The position numbers and the translations under genes were made by a program. From the NCBI RefSeq assembly GCF_014257025.1, contig NZ_JACMSF010000004.1:186001-250000 (forward strand): a DNA stretch of 64,000 nucleotides, written 5' to 3'. Of the stretch, positions 24,879 to 33,548 are shown piece after piece; the stretch's first letter is position 1; every line of letters begins with the position of its first letter. This DNA is from Streptomyces cupreus (GTDB taxonomy: Bacteria; Actinomycetota; Actinomycetes; Streptomycetales; Streptomycetaceae). A model generated the notes under the pieces. That model was not told the origin of the DNA and searched no databases. It worked only from the letters and a program-made list of their open reading frames with translations.

Positions 24879-26302
24879 TGACCACAACGAGCAACGGCAC
24901 AGCCCCGCGCCCGGCCGTAGCGGCGGCTTCCGCATCGGGGGCGCGCTCGGAGAAGTCCCTGTCCCTGACCGACCTGCGCGACCTCGTAAAGGGCGGCGCG
25001 ATCGACACCGTGCTGCTAGCCGTTCCCGATCTGCAGGGGAGGCTGAAGGGAAAACGGTACGACGCCGACCACTTCCTCAAGCGCATCGCGCATCACGGTG
25101 CCGAGATGTGCGCCTACGTCCTGGCCACCGACGCTGAGATGAGCCCGGCGGACGGCTTCAAGCTGACCTCGTGGGACAGCGGCTACCAGGACCTGTCCGT
25201 TCAGCCGGCCCTCGGAACCCTACGCGTGGTGCCGTGGCTGCCGCGCACCGCCATCGTCCTCGGCGACGCCGTGCACCACGACGGAACCCCCATCGACGTC
25301 GCGCCCCGCCAGATCCTCCATCAGCAGCTGACCCGGCTGTCACGGCACGGCCTCCAGGCCAAAGCGGGAATCGAGACCGAGTTCACCATCTACCAGGGCA
25401 CGTACGCGGAAGCGGAACGGGCCGGGTACAAGGGCCTGCGGCCCGTGACGATGGAGAACCTTGACTACGCCCTCGACCACGGCCCCGCCTGCGACCGGTT
25501 CTTCCGCCGCCTGCAGCGTGCCCTGGCCGGGGCGGGCATGCCCGTGGAAGCGATCAAGACCGAGGCCGGCCCCGGCCAGATTGAGGTGACCTTCCCGTAC
25601 GGACCCGCGCTCACCGCCTGCGACCGGCACCTGCTGTTCAAGCACGCGGTGCGCACGCTGGGAACGCGCGCCGGACTGGCGCCCACGTTCATGGCAGCCC
25701 CAGAGACCGGGTGGGCCAACGGCCTGCACCTGCACGTCTCGCTGTGGTCGAAAGCCCTTAGCCAACTCCACTCCCCTGACAACGAATACGAGCTGTCCCA
25801 GATCGGACGGAACGCAATCGCGGGGCTGCTCGCAGGCTTGCCGGAGTTGGGCCCGTTCTATGCGCCGAACGTCAACTCCTACAAGCGATTCACTCCCGGC
25901 TCGTTCGCGCCAACCATGCTCCACTGGGGCCACGACAACCGCACGTGCGCTGTCCGCGTCGTCGGTCACGGAGAGGGCCTCCATCTGGAAATCCGTGTGC
26001 CGGGGGCGGATGCCAACCCGTATTTGGCCCTGTCCGCGGTCCTGGCGGCGATCGACTACGGCATCGAGCAGCAGCTCGCCCTCGGCCCTGAAGCGGCCGG
26101 CAACGCCTACAGCGGGAGTGGCACCCCTGTGCCGCCCACCCTCGCTGACGCCCTGGCCGCCTTCCAGGAAAGTGCCCTGGCCCACGGAGCGTTCGGCACC
26201 GAAGTGGTCGAGCACTATGCCCATCTCGCCCGCTTGGAACTCGACCATCAGCAGCGCCTGGTCACCGATGCCGAGCGGCAGAGGTGGCTGGCCCGAGCCT
26301 GA
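24878..26302 (+). CDS. Glutamine-synthetase-family ligase (gamma-glutamylamide synthetase-like)
   Basis: ATG 24878 overlaps the permease stop and gives 474 residues. Family motifs are AGIETEFTIY (metal-binding Glu), EAGPGQIEVTF, NGLHLHVSLW (ATP/ammonia-site His), SYKRFTPGSFAP, NRTCAVRVVG and LHLEIRVPGADANPYLALSA. It resembles GlnA3/GlnA4/PuuA-type enzymes that gamma-glutamylate polyamines or ethanolamine rather than true GlnA. Co-translation with an amine/amino-acid permease supports use of an imported amine. The same frame is open far upstream, antisense-like to nothing real, and that extension is discarded. Confidence 0.88.
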   Translation: MTTTSNGTAPRPAVAAASASGARSEKSLSLTDLRDLVKGGAIDTVLLAVPDLQGRLKGKRYDADHFLKRIAHHGAEMCAYVLATDAEMSPADGFKLTSWDSGYQDLSVQPALGTLRVVPWLPRTAIVLGDAVHHDGTPIDVAPRQILHQQLTRLSRHGLQAKAGIETEFTIYQGTYAEAERAGYKGLRPVTMENLDYALDHGPACDRFFRRLQRALAGAGMPVEAIKTEAGPGQIEVTFPYGPALTACDRHLLFKHAVRTLGTRAGLAPTFMAAPETGWANGLHLHVSLWSKALSQLHSPDNEYELSQIGRNAIAGLLAGLPELGPFYAPNVNSYKRFTPGSFAPTMLHWGHDNRTCAVRVVGHGEGLHLEIRVPGADANPYLALSAVLAAIDYGIEQQLALGPEAAGNAYSGSGTPVPPTLADALAAFQESALAHGAFGTEVVEHYAHLARLELDHQQRLVTDAERQRWLARA

Positions 26303-26340
26303 CCGTCAAGCCACCAAGAAGGAAAGGACCCGGAACTCCC

Positions 26341-26841
26341 GTGAGTGCACGACCGGCGCGCCCGCCCGCCACGTACCTCGAACTCACACCCGCTCAGGTT
26401 CGGATCGCCCAGAAGGTCGCGAAGGGCAAGAGCACCGATGCGATCGCATCCGACCTGACCATCACCGCCGGAACGATCAACGTGCAAATGAAGCACTGCG
26501 GTCAGAAGCTCGGGGTAAGCGGTCGGGCCGCCGTCGTCCACGCGTGCTACGTAACCGGGCAGCTCAAGCGTCCCGGGAAGGCAGCCTTCCCGGAGACGTT
26601 CTCCGACGCTGAGACCGAGACGTGGTGGATGATCGCCATCGGTGCGACCTCCAAGGACTACGCGGACCGTGCCCGGATCAGCCGCGACGAAGCCCTTCAG
26701 CGGATTAGAGCTCTCCGGGAGCGCGTCCGGGCCCACAACGACCCGCACCTGGTGACGCTCGGCTGGACGTATGGGGTGATCGACGAGTCCCTCGTCGAAA
26801 TGGTCTCTGGCACGGTCCTTCGTGCCCCGGCTCCTACATGA
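26341..26841 (+). CDS. Tandem-HTH LuxR-like regulator, paralogue 2
   Basis: GTG 26341 (AAGGAAAGGA upstream) gives 166 residues, clearly homologous along its whole length to the protein at 14070. The first HTH is LTPAQVRIAQKVAKGKST...GTINVQMKHCGQKLGVSGRAAVVHACYV; the second is FSDAETETWWMIAIGATSKDYADRA...RIRALRERVRAHNDPHLVTLGW. It follows the glutamine-synthetase-like gene by 38 bases and probably shares its transcript. It is a DNA-binding regulator with no sensor domain; two such paralogues bracket a 12-kb block. Confidence 0.75.
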   Translation: MSARPARPPATYLELTPAQVRIAQKVAKGKSTDAIASDLTITAGTINVQMKHCGQKLGVSGRAAVVHACYVTGQLKRPGKAAFPETFSDAETETWWMIAIGATSKDYADRARISRDEALQRIRALRERVRAHNDPHLVTLGWTYGVIDESLVEMVSGTVLRAPAPT

Positions 26842-26914
26842 CCAGCTCAGATCGAGTTGTCAGTCCCCCGTGGCACACTCCCCATCGCCGCATAACCACC
26901 AAGAGCACCCAATC

Positions 26915-26930
26915 AATCACCTTTGTGATC
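26915..26930. promoter_or_regulatory. Putative operator, palindrome site 5 of 5
   Basis: AATCAC-CTTT-GTGATC, 39 bases upstream of the phosphotransferase start at 26969. Confidence 0.5.
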
Positions 26931-26968
26931 GTAGTGGGTGGCATGGCCAATGGAAGGGCGCACCAAAC

Positions 26969-27862
26969 GTGACCGATATGCCCCGCGCACTCCACCAGTT
27001 GGTGGAATCGGTGACCGACACCTACACCGTGGTTACCGAACACGCCCGGCCCGGCAACATCAGACCATCCCTCTGGGAGATCAACGGACTCTGCGGCGAG
27101 CGATGGTTCGCCAAACAGCATGTCGGCCCGAAGCTGCACCGGCGTGAGGTCGACGCGTACCGGAAGTGGACGGTCTCGCTGGGCGCTGACCGTGCGCCCG
27201 AGCTCATCGCTTCGAACGCGGAGACGCGAACCGTCCTGGTCACCGCAGTGCCCGGCCGCAGCTTGGACACGCTGCGGCTGCCGGCCGAGCAGGAGCGCAA
27301 GGCGTATGAGCAAGCCGGTGAACTCCTGGCCCGGCATCACACCGCAGCGGCGGACGAGCCGACCGCGAACATGACCGAGGACGCGTGGGACTCGACGGCT
27401 GCGAAGCTACTGGATGAGGCTGCCTCCCACGTGCCGGAGCACGAGATCACGATGGTGCGTGCGCTCGTCAAGGAGCCACCGCCGCGTCTGCCGCAGGTGG
27501 CGACGCACGGCGACTACATGCCCAAGAACTGGATGTGGGACGAGACCGAGCAACGGCTTCGGATCATCGACTTCGAGCGGGCGGAACTCCAGCCCGCTGC
27601 CCGCCGGGACTTCAGCCGCCTGCGCTACCGGATTCTTCTGCAGCGCCCCGACCTCCTTGCCGCTGTCCACCACGGATACGGCCGCCAGCTCACCGAAGAG
27701 GAGCTGGCTGCATGCCAGGCGTACGCGGCCTTGGACACCCTCGACTCGCTGTCCTGGGGGATCACACACCATGACATCGGGCTCGCCGACGAGGCCCACA
27801 CCATGCTGGAGAACCTGCGTCAGGAGAGCGGCGCGCGCATGTGGGGCGGGTGGGGTTCGTGA
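26969..27862 (+). CDS. Aminoglycoside phosphotransferase family kinase
   Basis: GTG 26969 with GGAAGGG upstream gives 297 residues. The catalytic loop is VATHGDYMPKNWMWD and the metal-binding segment RLRIIDFERAELQPAARRDFSR. The N-lobe includes WFAKQHVGPKLHRREVDAYRKW with the presumed ATP-binding Lys. It should phosphorylate a small molecule, possibly for self-resistance or biosynthesis. It starts a set of closely spaced genes (overlap with the methyltransferase, then another kinase). An operator-like palindrome lies just upstream. Confidence 0.85.
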   Translation: MTDMPRALHQLVESVTDTYTVVTEHARPGNIRPSLWEINGLCGERWFAKQHVGPKLHRREVDAYRKWTVSLGADRAPELIASNAETRTVLVTAVPGRSLDTLRLPAEQERKAYEQAGELLARHHTAAADEPTANMTEDAWDSTAAKLLDEAASHVPEHEITMVRALVKEPPPRLPQVATHGDYMPKNWMWDETEQRLRIIDFERAELQPAARRDFSRLRYRILLQRPDLLAAVHHGYGRQLTEEELAACQAYAALDTLDSLSWGITHHDIGLADEAHTMLENLRQESGARMWGGWGS

Positions 27863-28659
27863 ACGCCTTTGCCGGAACTGCCTCTTACTACCGGCGCTTC
27901 CGCCCCAGCATCCCAGTCGACCTTGCCGTCCTTCTCTCCCACGAGGCGCCCGCGGGTTCTCCACTGCGTCTGCTGGACATCGGCACCGGCCCAGGGCTCG
28001 TTGCCAGCGCGCTCGCCCCGTACTTCGACGAGGTGATCGCGGTCGACTCCGACCAAGCAATGTGCGCCGAAGCTGAGGCCGTGCTCCGTCCCGCGCTCTC
28101 CGGCGGTCAGCGGTTGCAGATCCGGCACGCGCTGGCGGAGGACTTCGAACCGCCGGCGGGATGGCAGCCGCACCTCGTTACCTGTGGCCGTGTCTTTCAC
28201 TGGCTCGACCGGCCTCGTTTCCTCGACCGACTGGCCGAGTACGTGGCCCCCAGCGGTGTGCTTGCGGTGTTCAGCGATCGCAGCCTGTGGACCGCCGAGA
28301 GTGCCTGGCAGCAAACCGCGCGCGCCGTCGTCCAGCAGTTCCTCGGTGAGCAGCGGCGAGCGGGGGACGGCGTCTTCGGCCCGGCCGGGCCACCGTACGA
28401 AGAAGTGCTGCGCGCTTCCGCCTTCTGCGAGGTCACCACCGCGACCATCCCCGTCCGCCGCGAATGGAGCATCGCCGAAGTCATCGGCTACCTGTACTCG
28501 ACTTCGTTCGCGGCCTCGCATCTGTTCGGCGACCACCAGGATGCCTTCGAGACGGCACTCACCGAGGCCCTGGTCCCCTTCGCGGAAGGCGGGTTCCTCG
28601 TGGAGGACAACACATTCACCGTCCGCACCGCGCGCCGCCCCTCTTCCACGGACCGGTGA
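27859..28659 (+). CDS. Class I SAM-dependent methyltransferase
   Basis: GTG 27859 overlaps the kinase stop (GTGA) and gives 266 residues; earlier in-frame GTGs at 27841 and 27850 are possible. Motif I is RLLDIGTGPGLVASAL, followed by VIAVDSDQAMC (acidic residue binding the SAM ribose) and VTCGRVFHWLDRPRFLDRLAEYVAPSGVLAV (motifs II-III). This Ubie/YcgJ-like group methylates small molecules. Coupled on both sides to kinase genes, it is likely part of a small-molecule modification operon. Confidence 0.88.
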   Translation: MNAFAGTASYYRRFRPSIPVDLAVLLSHEAPAGSPLRLLDIGTGPGLVASALAPYFDEVIAVDSDQAMCAEAEAVLRPALSGGQRLQIRHALAEDFEPPAGWQPHLVTCGRVFHWLDRPRFLDRLAEYVAPSGVLAVFSDRSLWTAESAWQQTARAVVQQFLGEQRRAGDGVFGPAGPPYEEVLRASAFCEVTTATIPVRREWSIAEVIGYLYSTSFAASHLFGDHQDAFETALTEALVPFAEGGFLVEDNTFTVRTARRPSSTDR

Positions 28660-28664
28660 CGGGG

Positions 28665-29711
28665 ATGAGCGAGGCGGACTGGAACGCGGCGGTGACAGCT
28701 GACGTGCTGGAGGAGCGGTACGGGCTCGTCGTGAACGTGGTCGAGCCGGTGCACATGGGCACCGACACGATCAACCGGCGAGTCCTGACCGACGACGGAA
28801 TACGGCTGTTCGTCAAGGAGTACCGGTCGACCGCGGACCTGGAGGCGGCCCGCACCGCATGGGACATGTCGGAGTACTGCCGAGCCGCGCGACTTCCCAT
28901 CCCACGCGTTTGGGACGACGAGGACGGCAACCTCATCACGATCGCGCAGGGCAGCGCCTGGGCCGTGGTCGACGAGGCGCCCGGCCGCGTGACCACCTCG
29001 GCGATGACGGTGCCCCTCGCCCAACACATCGGCACGGTGATGGGACGCATGCACCGAGTGCTGGCCGCCTACCCGCTGCCCCAGCGCGTGCAGCAGTCCC
29101 GCTGGCGGACGGGCACGGTCGAGAACGCGGTCGCCAAATGCGACACCGTGATGGCCACGGCCCTGCAGCAGGGGCATGAGAGTCTCGAGCACCTACGGAC
29201 CGACCTCGATCAGCGGCGGCAGGACCTACAGGATCACGTCCACCGGCTCCGGAAGCACCTGCCCGGCACGATGGTGGAGCAGGCACTGCACGCGGACCTC
29301 AGCCGCACCAACTTGATCGTTCTCGCTGATGCCGTCACCGGTGTCATCGACTTCCGGGGCGCAACCGCCATACCGGCCTGGGAGCTGGGCCGGGCCGCGT
29401 TCGATCCGCGCACCGTGGCCACCAGCCCGGAATGGGACGCCTGCGCGCTGGCAATGGTGAGCGCCTACCGCGCAGAGAACCCCAGCCTCCCCCTGACGGA
29501 AGTACGAGCCTGCGCCCGGATCGCATTGCTGTACATGCTGTTCAGCTTCTACGGCGCTACCACCGCCGAGTACGACCTTCCTCCGGAAGCGGAAGCCGAC
29601 CTGAAGCAGCACTGGAACGAGCGGCAGATCGCCATCCGCCGCTTGCTGAACAGCCTTTCCGACCTCGATGACGCGTTCGCCGGCCTCTCCACGGACGGAG
29701 GCTGTTCGTGA
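28665..29711 (+). CDS. Phosphotransferase-fold kinase
   Basis: ATG 28665 gives 348 residues; GTG 28656, overlapping the methyltransferase stop, is an equally plausible start. The kinase-like core has LFVKEYRSTADLEAAR (ATP-binding Lys), QALHADLSRTNLIVL (HxD with Asn) and VTGVIDFRGATAIPAWELGRAAFDP (DFG-equivalent Asp). The ordering matches homoserine-kinase/choline-kinase-like phosphotransferases. It is the third gene in a coupled kinase-methyltransferase-kinase set; its stop overlaps the next GTG. Substrate unknown. Confidence 0.82.
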   Translation: MSEADWNAAVTADVLEERYGLVVNVVEPVHMGTDTINRRVLTDDGIRLFVKEYRSTADLEAARTAWDMSEYCRAARLPIPRVWDDEDGNLITIAQGSAWAVVDEAPGRVTTSAMTVPLAQHIGTVMGRMHRVLAAYPLPQRVQQSRWRTGTVENAVAKCDTVMATALQQGHESLEHLRTDLDQRRQDLQDHVHRLRKHLPGTMVEQALHADLSRTNLIVLADAVTGVIDFRGATAIPAWELGRAAFDPRTVATSPEWDACALAMVSAYRAENPSLPLTEVRACARIALLYMLFSFYGATTAEYDLPPEAEADLKQHWNERQIAIRRLLNSLSDLDDAFAGLSTDGGCS

Positions 29712-29923
29712 CAAACCAGCAGTCGCGCATCGGCTGGGCCCGGACGAGAGTCGAGCCGCTCGCCGAGCTGCTGCGGCGCACCACCGGCGAGTCGTACGTG
29801 TACTCCCACCGGTGGGGCCAGGGCGACGTCGTCGGCTGGGACAACTTCGCCACGCTCCACACTGCTTTGCCGTGCGACAGCACCTGCCACCAGCGACTCC
29901 TGTACCGCACGTCCATCCCATAG
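29708..29923 (+). pseudogene. C-terminal fragment of a TauD/TfdA dioxygenase
   Basis: Seventy-one residues that match only the end of a TauD/TfdA Fe(II)/2-oxoglutarate dioxygenase: SYVYSHRWGQGDVVGWDNFATLHTA supplies the distal His motif and HQRLLYRTSIP the 2-oxoglutarate-binding Arg. The N-terminal ~200 residues with the HxD iron ligands are absent and not found upstream in any frame. A GTG overlaps the kinase stop, so it may still be translated, but it cannot be an active oxygenase. It is best read as a remnant of a deletion. Confidence 0.65.
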
Positions 29924-30143
29924 CGCCCGCACTGCCCCTCCGCTCTTTCACGCGTACATGCAGGCCCTCGCCGAAGCCATGGCCAAGGCCAAGGGCGCGC
30001 TTCGGAGCCTTTTGTGAGCCGCTGGGGCGGAAGCTCGGCGTTTCGGCCAAGCCTCGTGCCTCGCACACCTGTTGTTGGAGGCGGGTCGATGCATCGTCCA
30101 CGCTCCGCCACGGGCTCAATGTCGGGATTTCGAGAGCGACCGA

Positions 30144-30155
30144 AACACATGTGTT
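30144..30155. promoter_or_regulatory. Perfect 12-bp palindrome upstream of ABC transporter
   Basis: AACACATGTGTT, flanked by CGA and CG, about 64 bases before the TTG of the ABC exporter. A regulator-binding site is plausible but unproven. Confidence 0.4.
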
Positions 30156-30218
30156 CGATATCTCGGCCGGTTCGTTGAACCTCACGACCACGCCGAACGA
30201 CCGTCAAGGGGGACCACA

Positions 30219-32108
30219 TTGACCTCGGCCGATACGCAAGAGCAGCAGACCACGGCGCCGCCTCCGCCACCGCCGGCGGACATCGCCTACAGCGGGCAGT
30301 ACTCCGTCAACCCCCTCGCCGAGGTCTCCTTCCGGCGGATGTGCGCGCAGATCCCGGCCGTCCTGGGCCGGATCGCTCGGCTGTCGTGGCGGACCGACCG
30401 GCGCGCGGTTCAGCTCCTGCTCGGCTGCCAGGTGGTCACGGGAGTCTCCGCCGCCGTGCTGCTGGCCGCAACCGCCCGCGCCATGGAGCCCGTCCTCGGG
30501 GACGGCTCCGCCGGTGAGAGGCTGCGCGGCGCCGTGCCCGCGCTGCTGGTGGTGGCGCTCGCCGCCGCGCTGGGCCGCGCCGCGGGGGCGGTGGCCGCGT
30601 ACGCCGAGCGGCGGATCACCCCGCGGCTGACGACGGAGACGGACACTGCGCTGGTGGAGGCGGTGTGCCGGGTTGAGGCCGCAGCGTACGCGGAGGAGGG
30701 GTTCTCGGACCGGCACGAGGCGGCCGAGATGGGGGTGATCCGCACCCTCGTGATGGTCACCGACGCCCAGCGATTCCTGTCCGCGCTGATCCGTATGGTC
30801 ACCGCGGGCGGCGTGCTGTCGGTGCTGAACCCGGTGATGCTGCCATTGCTGCTGCTCGCCGTGCTGCCTGCCGGTGTCGGCGCCGTCCTGACTGCCCGAG
30901 TCGACTACGAGATCCACTACGCCAACGTCGCCGACCGCAACGTGCGCGGCATGATGCGCTGGTGGGCGACCACTCCGAAGTACGGCGACGAGGTCCGCGC
31001 CAACTCGATGACCGACTACCTCGTCTACTGGTACCGGGCCCTGTCCGACCGATGCGACCGGCGCACCCTGGCCGCCGCGCCGAGGACCCTGCGGATCGCC
31101 CTGCTCTCCTCGCTGGCCGGCGGTGTCTTCCTCGTCGCGACCTGGGCAGCCCTCGCGTGGATGGCCGTGACCGGACGGATCGCACTCGCGGTCGCCGCCA
31201 CGGCTGTCATCGCCGTCCAGACCACGCTCGCTGCGCTCTCCCAGGTCGTCATCAACGGCGCCGCGGTCTTCCACACCAGCCTGTACCTGAGCGACATGCA
31301 AGCCTTTCTCGACGACGCCGCCGCCCGCGCCCCCAAGCGCGGCCCCCGCGAGCTCACCGCGCCGGTCGAGGAGATCCAGCTCGACGAGGTCGTCTACCAG
31401 TACCCGGGAAAGGACAAGCCCGCCGTGGATGGTGTCTCCCTCACCTTGGAGCGCGGCCAGATCCTCGCGATCGTCGGAGCGAACGGCTCGGGGAAGTCCA
31501 CGCTCACCCGGCTGCTCACCGGGATCTACCTACCCGACAAGGGCAAGGTCACCTGGAACGGCACCGACCTCGCCGAGGTCGCCCCCGAGACCGTCTGGCG
31601 CTGCACCGGTCTGGTACCGCAGATCTTCGCCCAGTGGCCGCTGCGGGTCCGCGAGAACGTCACCCTCGGCCAGCCTCGTACCCACGACGACACCCCCGTG
31701 TGGGAGGCCATCGACGCGGTCGGCCTACGCGAAGCCGTCGAGGACCTCCCCGCGAGCCTGGACACCCTGCTGTCCCGCGAGGTCTTCGGCGGCTCGGAGC
31801 TCTCCGGCGGCCAGTGGCAGCGCATCGCCTGCTCCAGGGCCTTGTACCGCCGGCCCGGGCTGCTGATCCTCGACGAGCCCACCTCCCAGATGGACCCGCG
31901 CGGCGAGCACCAGATCTTCGAACAGATCAAGGACATCGCAGCCGACCGCATCACCATCGTGGTCACCCACCGCCTGGAAAACACCAAGATCGCCGACCGG
32001 ATCATCGTGATGGAACACGGCCGGATCGCCGAACACGGAACGTACGACGAACTCGCCTACGGCGGCGGCCTATTCGCCGAACTCCTGGCCCTGTCCACCG
32101 ACCGCTGA
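30219..32108 (+). CDS. ABC exporter half-transporter (fused TMD-NBD)
   Basis: TTG 30219 with AAGGGGGA 6-13 bases upstream gives 629 residues. About residues 60-350 contain the membrane domain with 5-6 hydrophobic segments (LLLGCQVVTGVSAAVLLAATA, LLVVALAAALG, VMLPLLLLAVLPAG, LAVAATAVIAVQTTLAAL). The ATPase domain has Walker A GANGSGKST, Q-loop VPQIFAQ, signature LSGGQWQR, Walker B LLILDEP and the switch His in VVTHRLENT. It should export a small molecule as a homodimer. A strong hairpin follows the stop. Confidence 0.9.
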   Translation: MTSADTQEQQTTAPPPPPPADIAYSGQYSVNPLAEVSFRRMCAQIPAVLGRIARLSWRTDRRAVQLLLGCQVVTGVSAAVLLAATARAMEPVLGDGSAGERLRGAVPALLVVALAAALGRAAGAVAAYAERRITPRLTTETDTALVEAVCRVEAAAYAEEGFSDRHEAAEMGVIRTLVMVTDAQRFLSALIRMVTAGGVLSVLNPVMLPLLLLAVLPAGVGAVLTARVDYEIHYANVADRNVRGMMRWWATTPKYGDEVRANSMTDYLVYWYRALSDRCDRRTLAAAPRTLRIALLSSLAGGVFLVATWAALAWMAVTGRIALAVAATAVIAVQTTLAALSQVVINGAAVFHTSLYLSDMQAFLDDAAARAPKRGPRELTAPVEEIQLDEVVYQYPGKDKPAVDGVSLTLERGQILAIVGANGSGKSTLTRLLTGIYLPDKGKVTWNGTDLAEVAPETVWRCTGLVPQIFAQWPLRVRENVTLGQPRTHDDTPVWEAIDAVGLREAVEDLPASLDTLLSREVFGGSELSGGQWQRIACSRALYRRPGLLILDEPTSQMDPRGEHQIFEQIKDIAADRITIVVTHRLENTKIADRIIVMEHGRIAEHGTYDELAYGGGLFAELLALSTDR

Positions 32109-32121
32109 CCCAACCACCCCT

Positions 32122-32152
32122 GCTGCCGCGTCCCGACCCGGGGCGCGGCAGC
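32122..32152 (+). terminator. Intrinsic terminator after ABC exporter
   Basis: GCTGCCGCG at 32122-32130 pairs exactly with CGCGGCAGC at 32144-32152 around a 13-base loop, 13 bases after the ABC gene stop. Confidence 0.75.
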
Positions 32153-32185
32153 CTCACCCCTTGCCCGCCGTACATGGAGGATTCC

Positions 32186-32776
32186 GTGACCGCACCAGCT
32201 GTAACCACGACCACGGCGGCGCTGCTCATCAGCGAGGACGGCCGCTACCTGCTGCATCTGCGGGACACCAATAAGAACATCTGCGCCGGGCAGTGGTCCC
32301 TGCCCGGTGGCCATCCCTAACCCAGCGAAAGCCTCGATGACACGATCGCCCGCGAACTGATCGAAGAGGCCGGCCTGTACATCCCCGACCTCGTCCCGCT
32401 CGCCGTCATCGAGAACACCGACGCCGAGGACCGGCCCACCAGACGGATCCAGGTGTACACCAGGACATGGAACGGCGGCCCCGCCCTGCTGCCCCTCACC
32501 GAGGGGATCATGCTGCTCTGGACCGATCCCGAGCAGATCCCGTATGTGACCATGGCCCCCAAGACCACGGCCGTCATCCACCACCACCAGGACGGCCCGC
32601 GCGCTGGCAATGGTGCCGCCGGTCAGTTGCCGGTGCTGCGCGTACGCGATGCTGGCACGAAGACGGTGCCGAACGTTATCGGCGTCCATCTGTACCTGGA
32701 ACGGGACGGCGAGGTCCTGCTCGGGTTGCGGCATCACGGATGGCCGACTCCGCCTACTGATGACCGCCTGCGCTGA
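32186..32776 (+). pseudogene. Nudix hydrolase interrupted by an in-frame stop
   Basis: GTG 32186 (GGAGG 5 bases upstream) begins TTTAALLISEDGRYLLHLRD...GQWSLPGGHP, then TAA at 32318-32320 cuts the Nudix box. The frame continues immediately with SESLDDTIARELIEEAGL, so a single base change would restore it. Beyond residue ~150, NVIGVHLYLERDGEVLLGLRH looks like the first strands of a second Nudix domain that is then truncated at 32776. The gene would have been a Nudix hydrolase, possibly a tandem one. The 3' end overlaps a convergent gene. Confidence 0.75.
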
Positions 32777-33494
32777 GATATTCAGCGTCCTGCTGCAGAA
32801 GATCGAGCGCGTCCGTCCGCTCGGCGCGCCACCGGAGGCAGAGGTCCTGGAAGCCTGTGCGCAGGGCGTCGCGAGCCGACTCGGTTTCCGGCGACGCAGG
32901 CCCGAGGAGATACGAGCTATCGCGGTAGCCGGTGAACCCAGCTCGCTTCCAGGCCGCTCTGATCCGGCCCGTGACGCGATCCCACTCCTCCTGGTCTGGC
33001 CGCCAGTCGGGGTCAGGCTCGGAGACTCCCGGGCTGCACGCGACGGCGCGGCACCCCAGGCCGATCCTGTCGATGGCTTCGGCCGCGAGCATCGGGCCGA
33101 GGCCGAACCCCCGCCATTCCCGGTTCAGTACGACTCGGTCCATGATCAACAGGTCCATGCCGACGTACGCCAGGAGCTGGTCGACCTCCTCGGTGAAGTA
33201 GCCCGTGGAGGGGTCGAGAAGCGCCTGGGCCAGCTCGTACAGTTCTTCGCTCTCCGCCTCCATCGCCCAGTACGCGTTCATGCGCTGGGTCAGGCGGATG
33301 CGGTAGAACACCATGTGGCCGACGCTGGCCCCGCAGTGAATTGGGCTGGCGGCATCGTGGGTGTCACCGCCGTGGCGAATGTCTACCTGCCAGCGCTCCA
33401 CAGTCTCCTCATGGGTGTCCCCGCTCAGGCCGTGGCCGAAGTGGTAGTTCAGGCGCAGTGCGGCAGGGTCTCCGGGAAGCGGTTGCTGGGTCAC
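32754..33494 (-). CDS. GNAT-like protein, hypothetical
   Basis: This 246-residue protein has a GNAT-like core around residues 110-150: MDLLIMDRVVLNREWRGFGLGPMLAAEAIDRIG, where REWRGFGLGPMLA resembles the acetyl-CoA loop R/Q-x-x-G-x-G/A. The N-terminal third is unassigned. It may acetylate a small molecule. The 3' end overlaps the degraded Nudix gene by 23 bases. Confidence 0.65.
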   Translation of the reverse strand: MTQQPLPGDPAALRLNYHFGHGLSGDTHEETVERWQVDIRHGGDTHDAASPIHCGASVGHMVFYRIRLTQRMNAYWAMEAESEELYELAQALLDPSTGYFTEEVDQLLAYVGMDLLIMDRVVLNREWRGFGLGPMLAAEAIDRIGLGCRAVACSPGVSEPDPDWRPDQEEWDRVTGRIRAAWKRAGFTGYRDSSYLLGPASPETESARDALRTGFQDLCLRWRAERTDALDLLQQDAEYLSAGGHQ

Positions 33495-33548
33495 GGCGCC
33501 GACAGTAGCGGGCGCCGATCGCCCGCCGTCAGGCCGACGGCGGGCTGA

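Noticed and set aside
30204..31301. 365-codon minus-strand frame opposite the ABC exporter
   Set aside because: It is a high-GC shadow of the membrane domain, rich in Gly, His, Gln and Arg.
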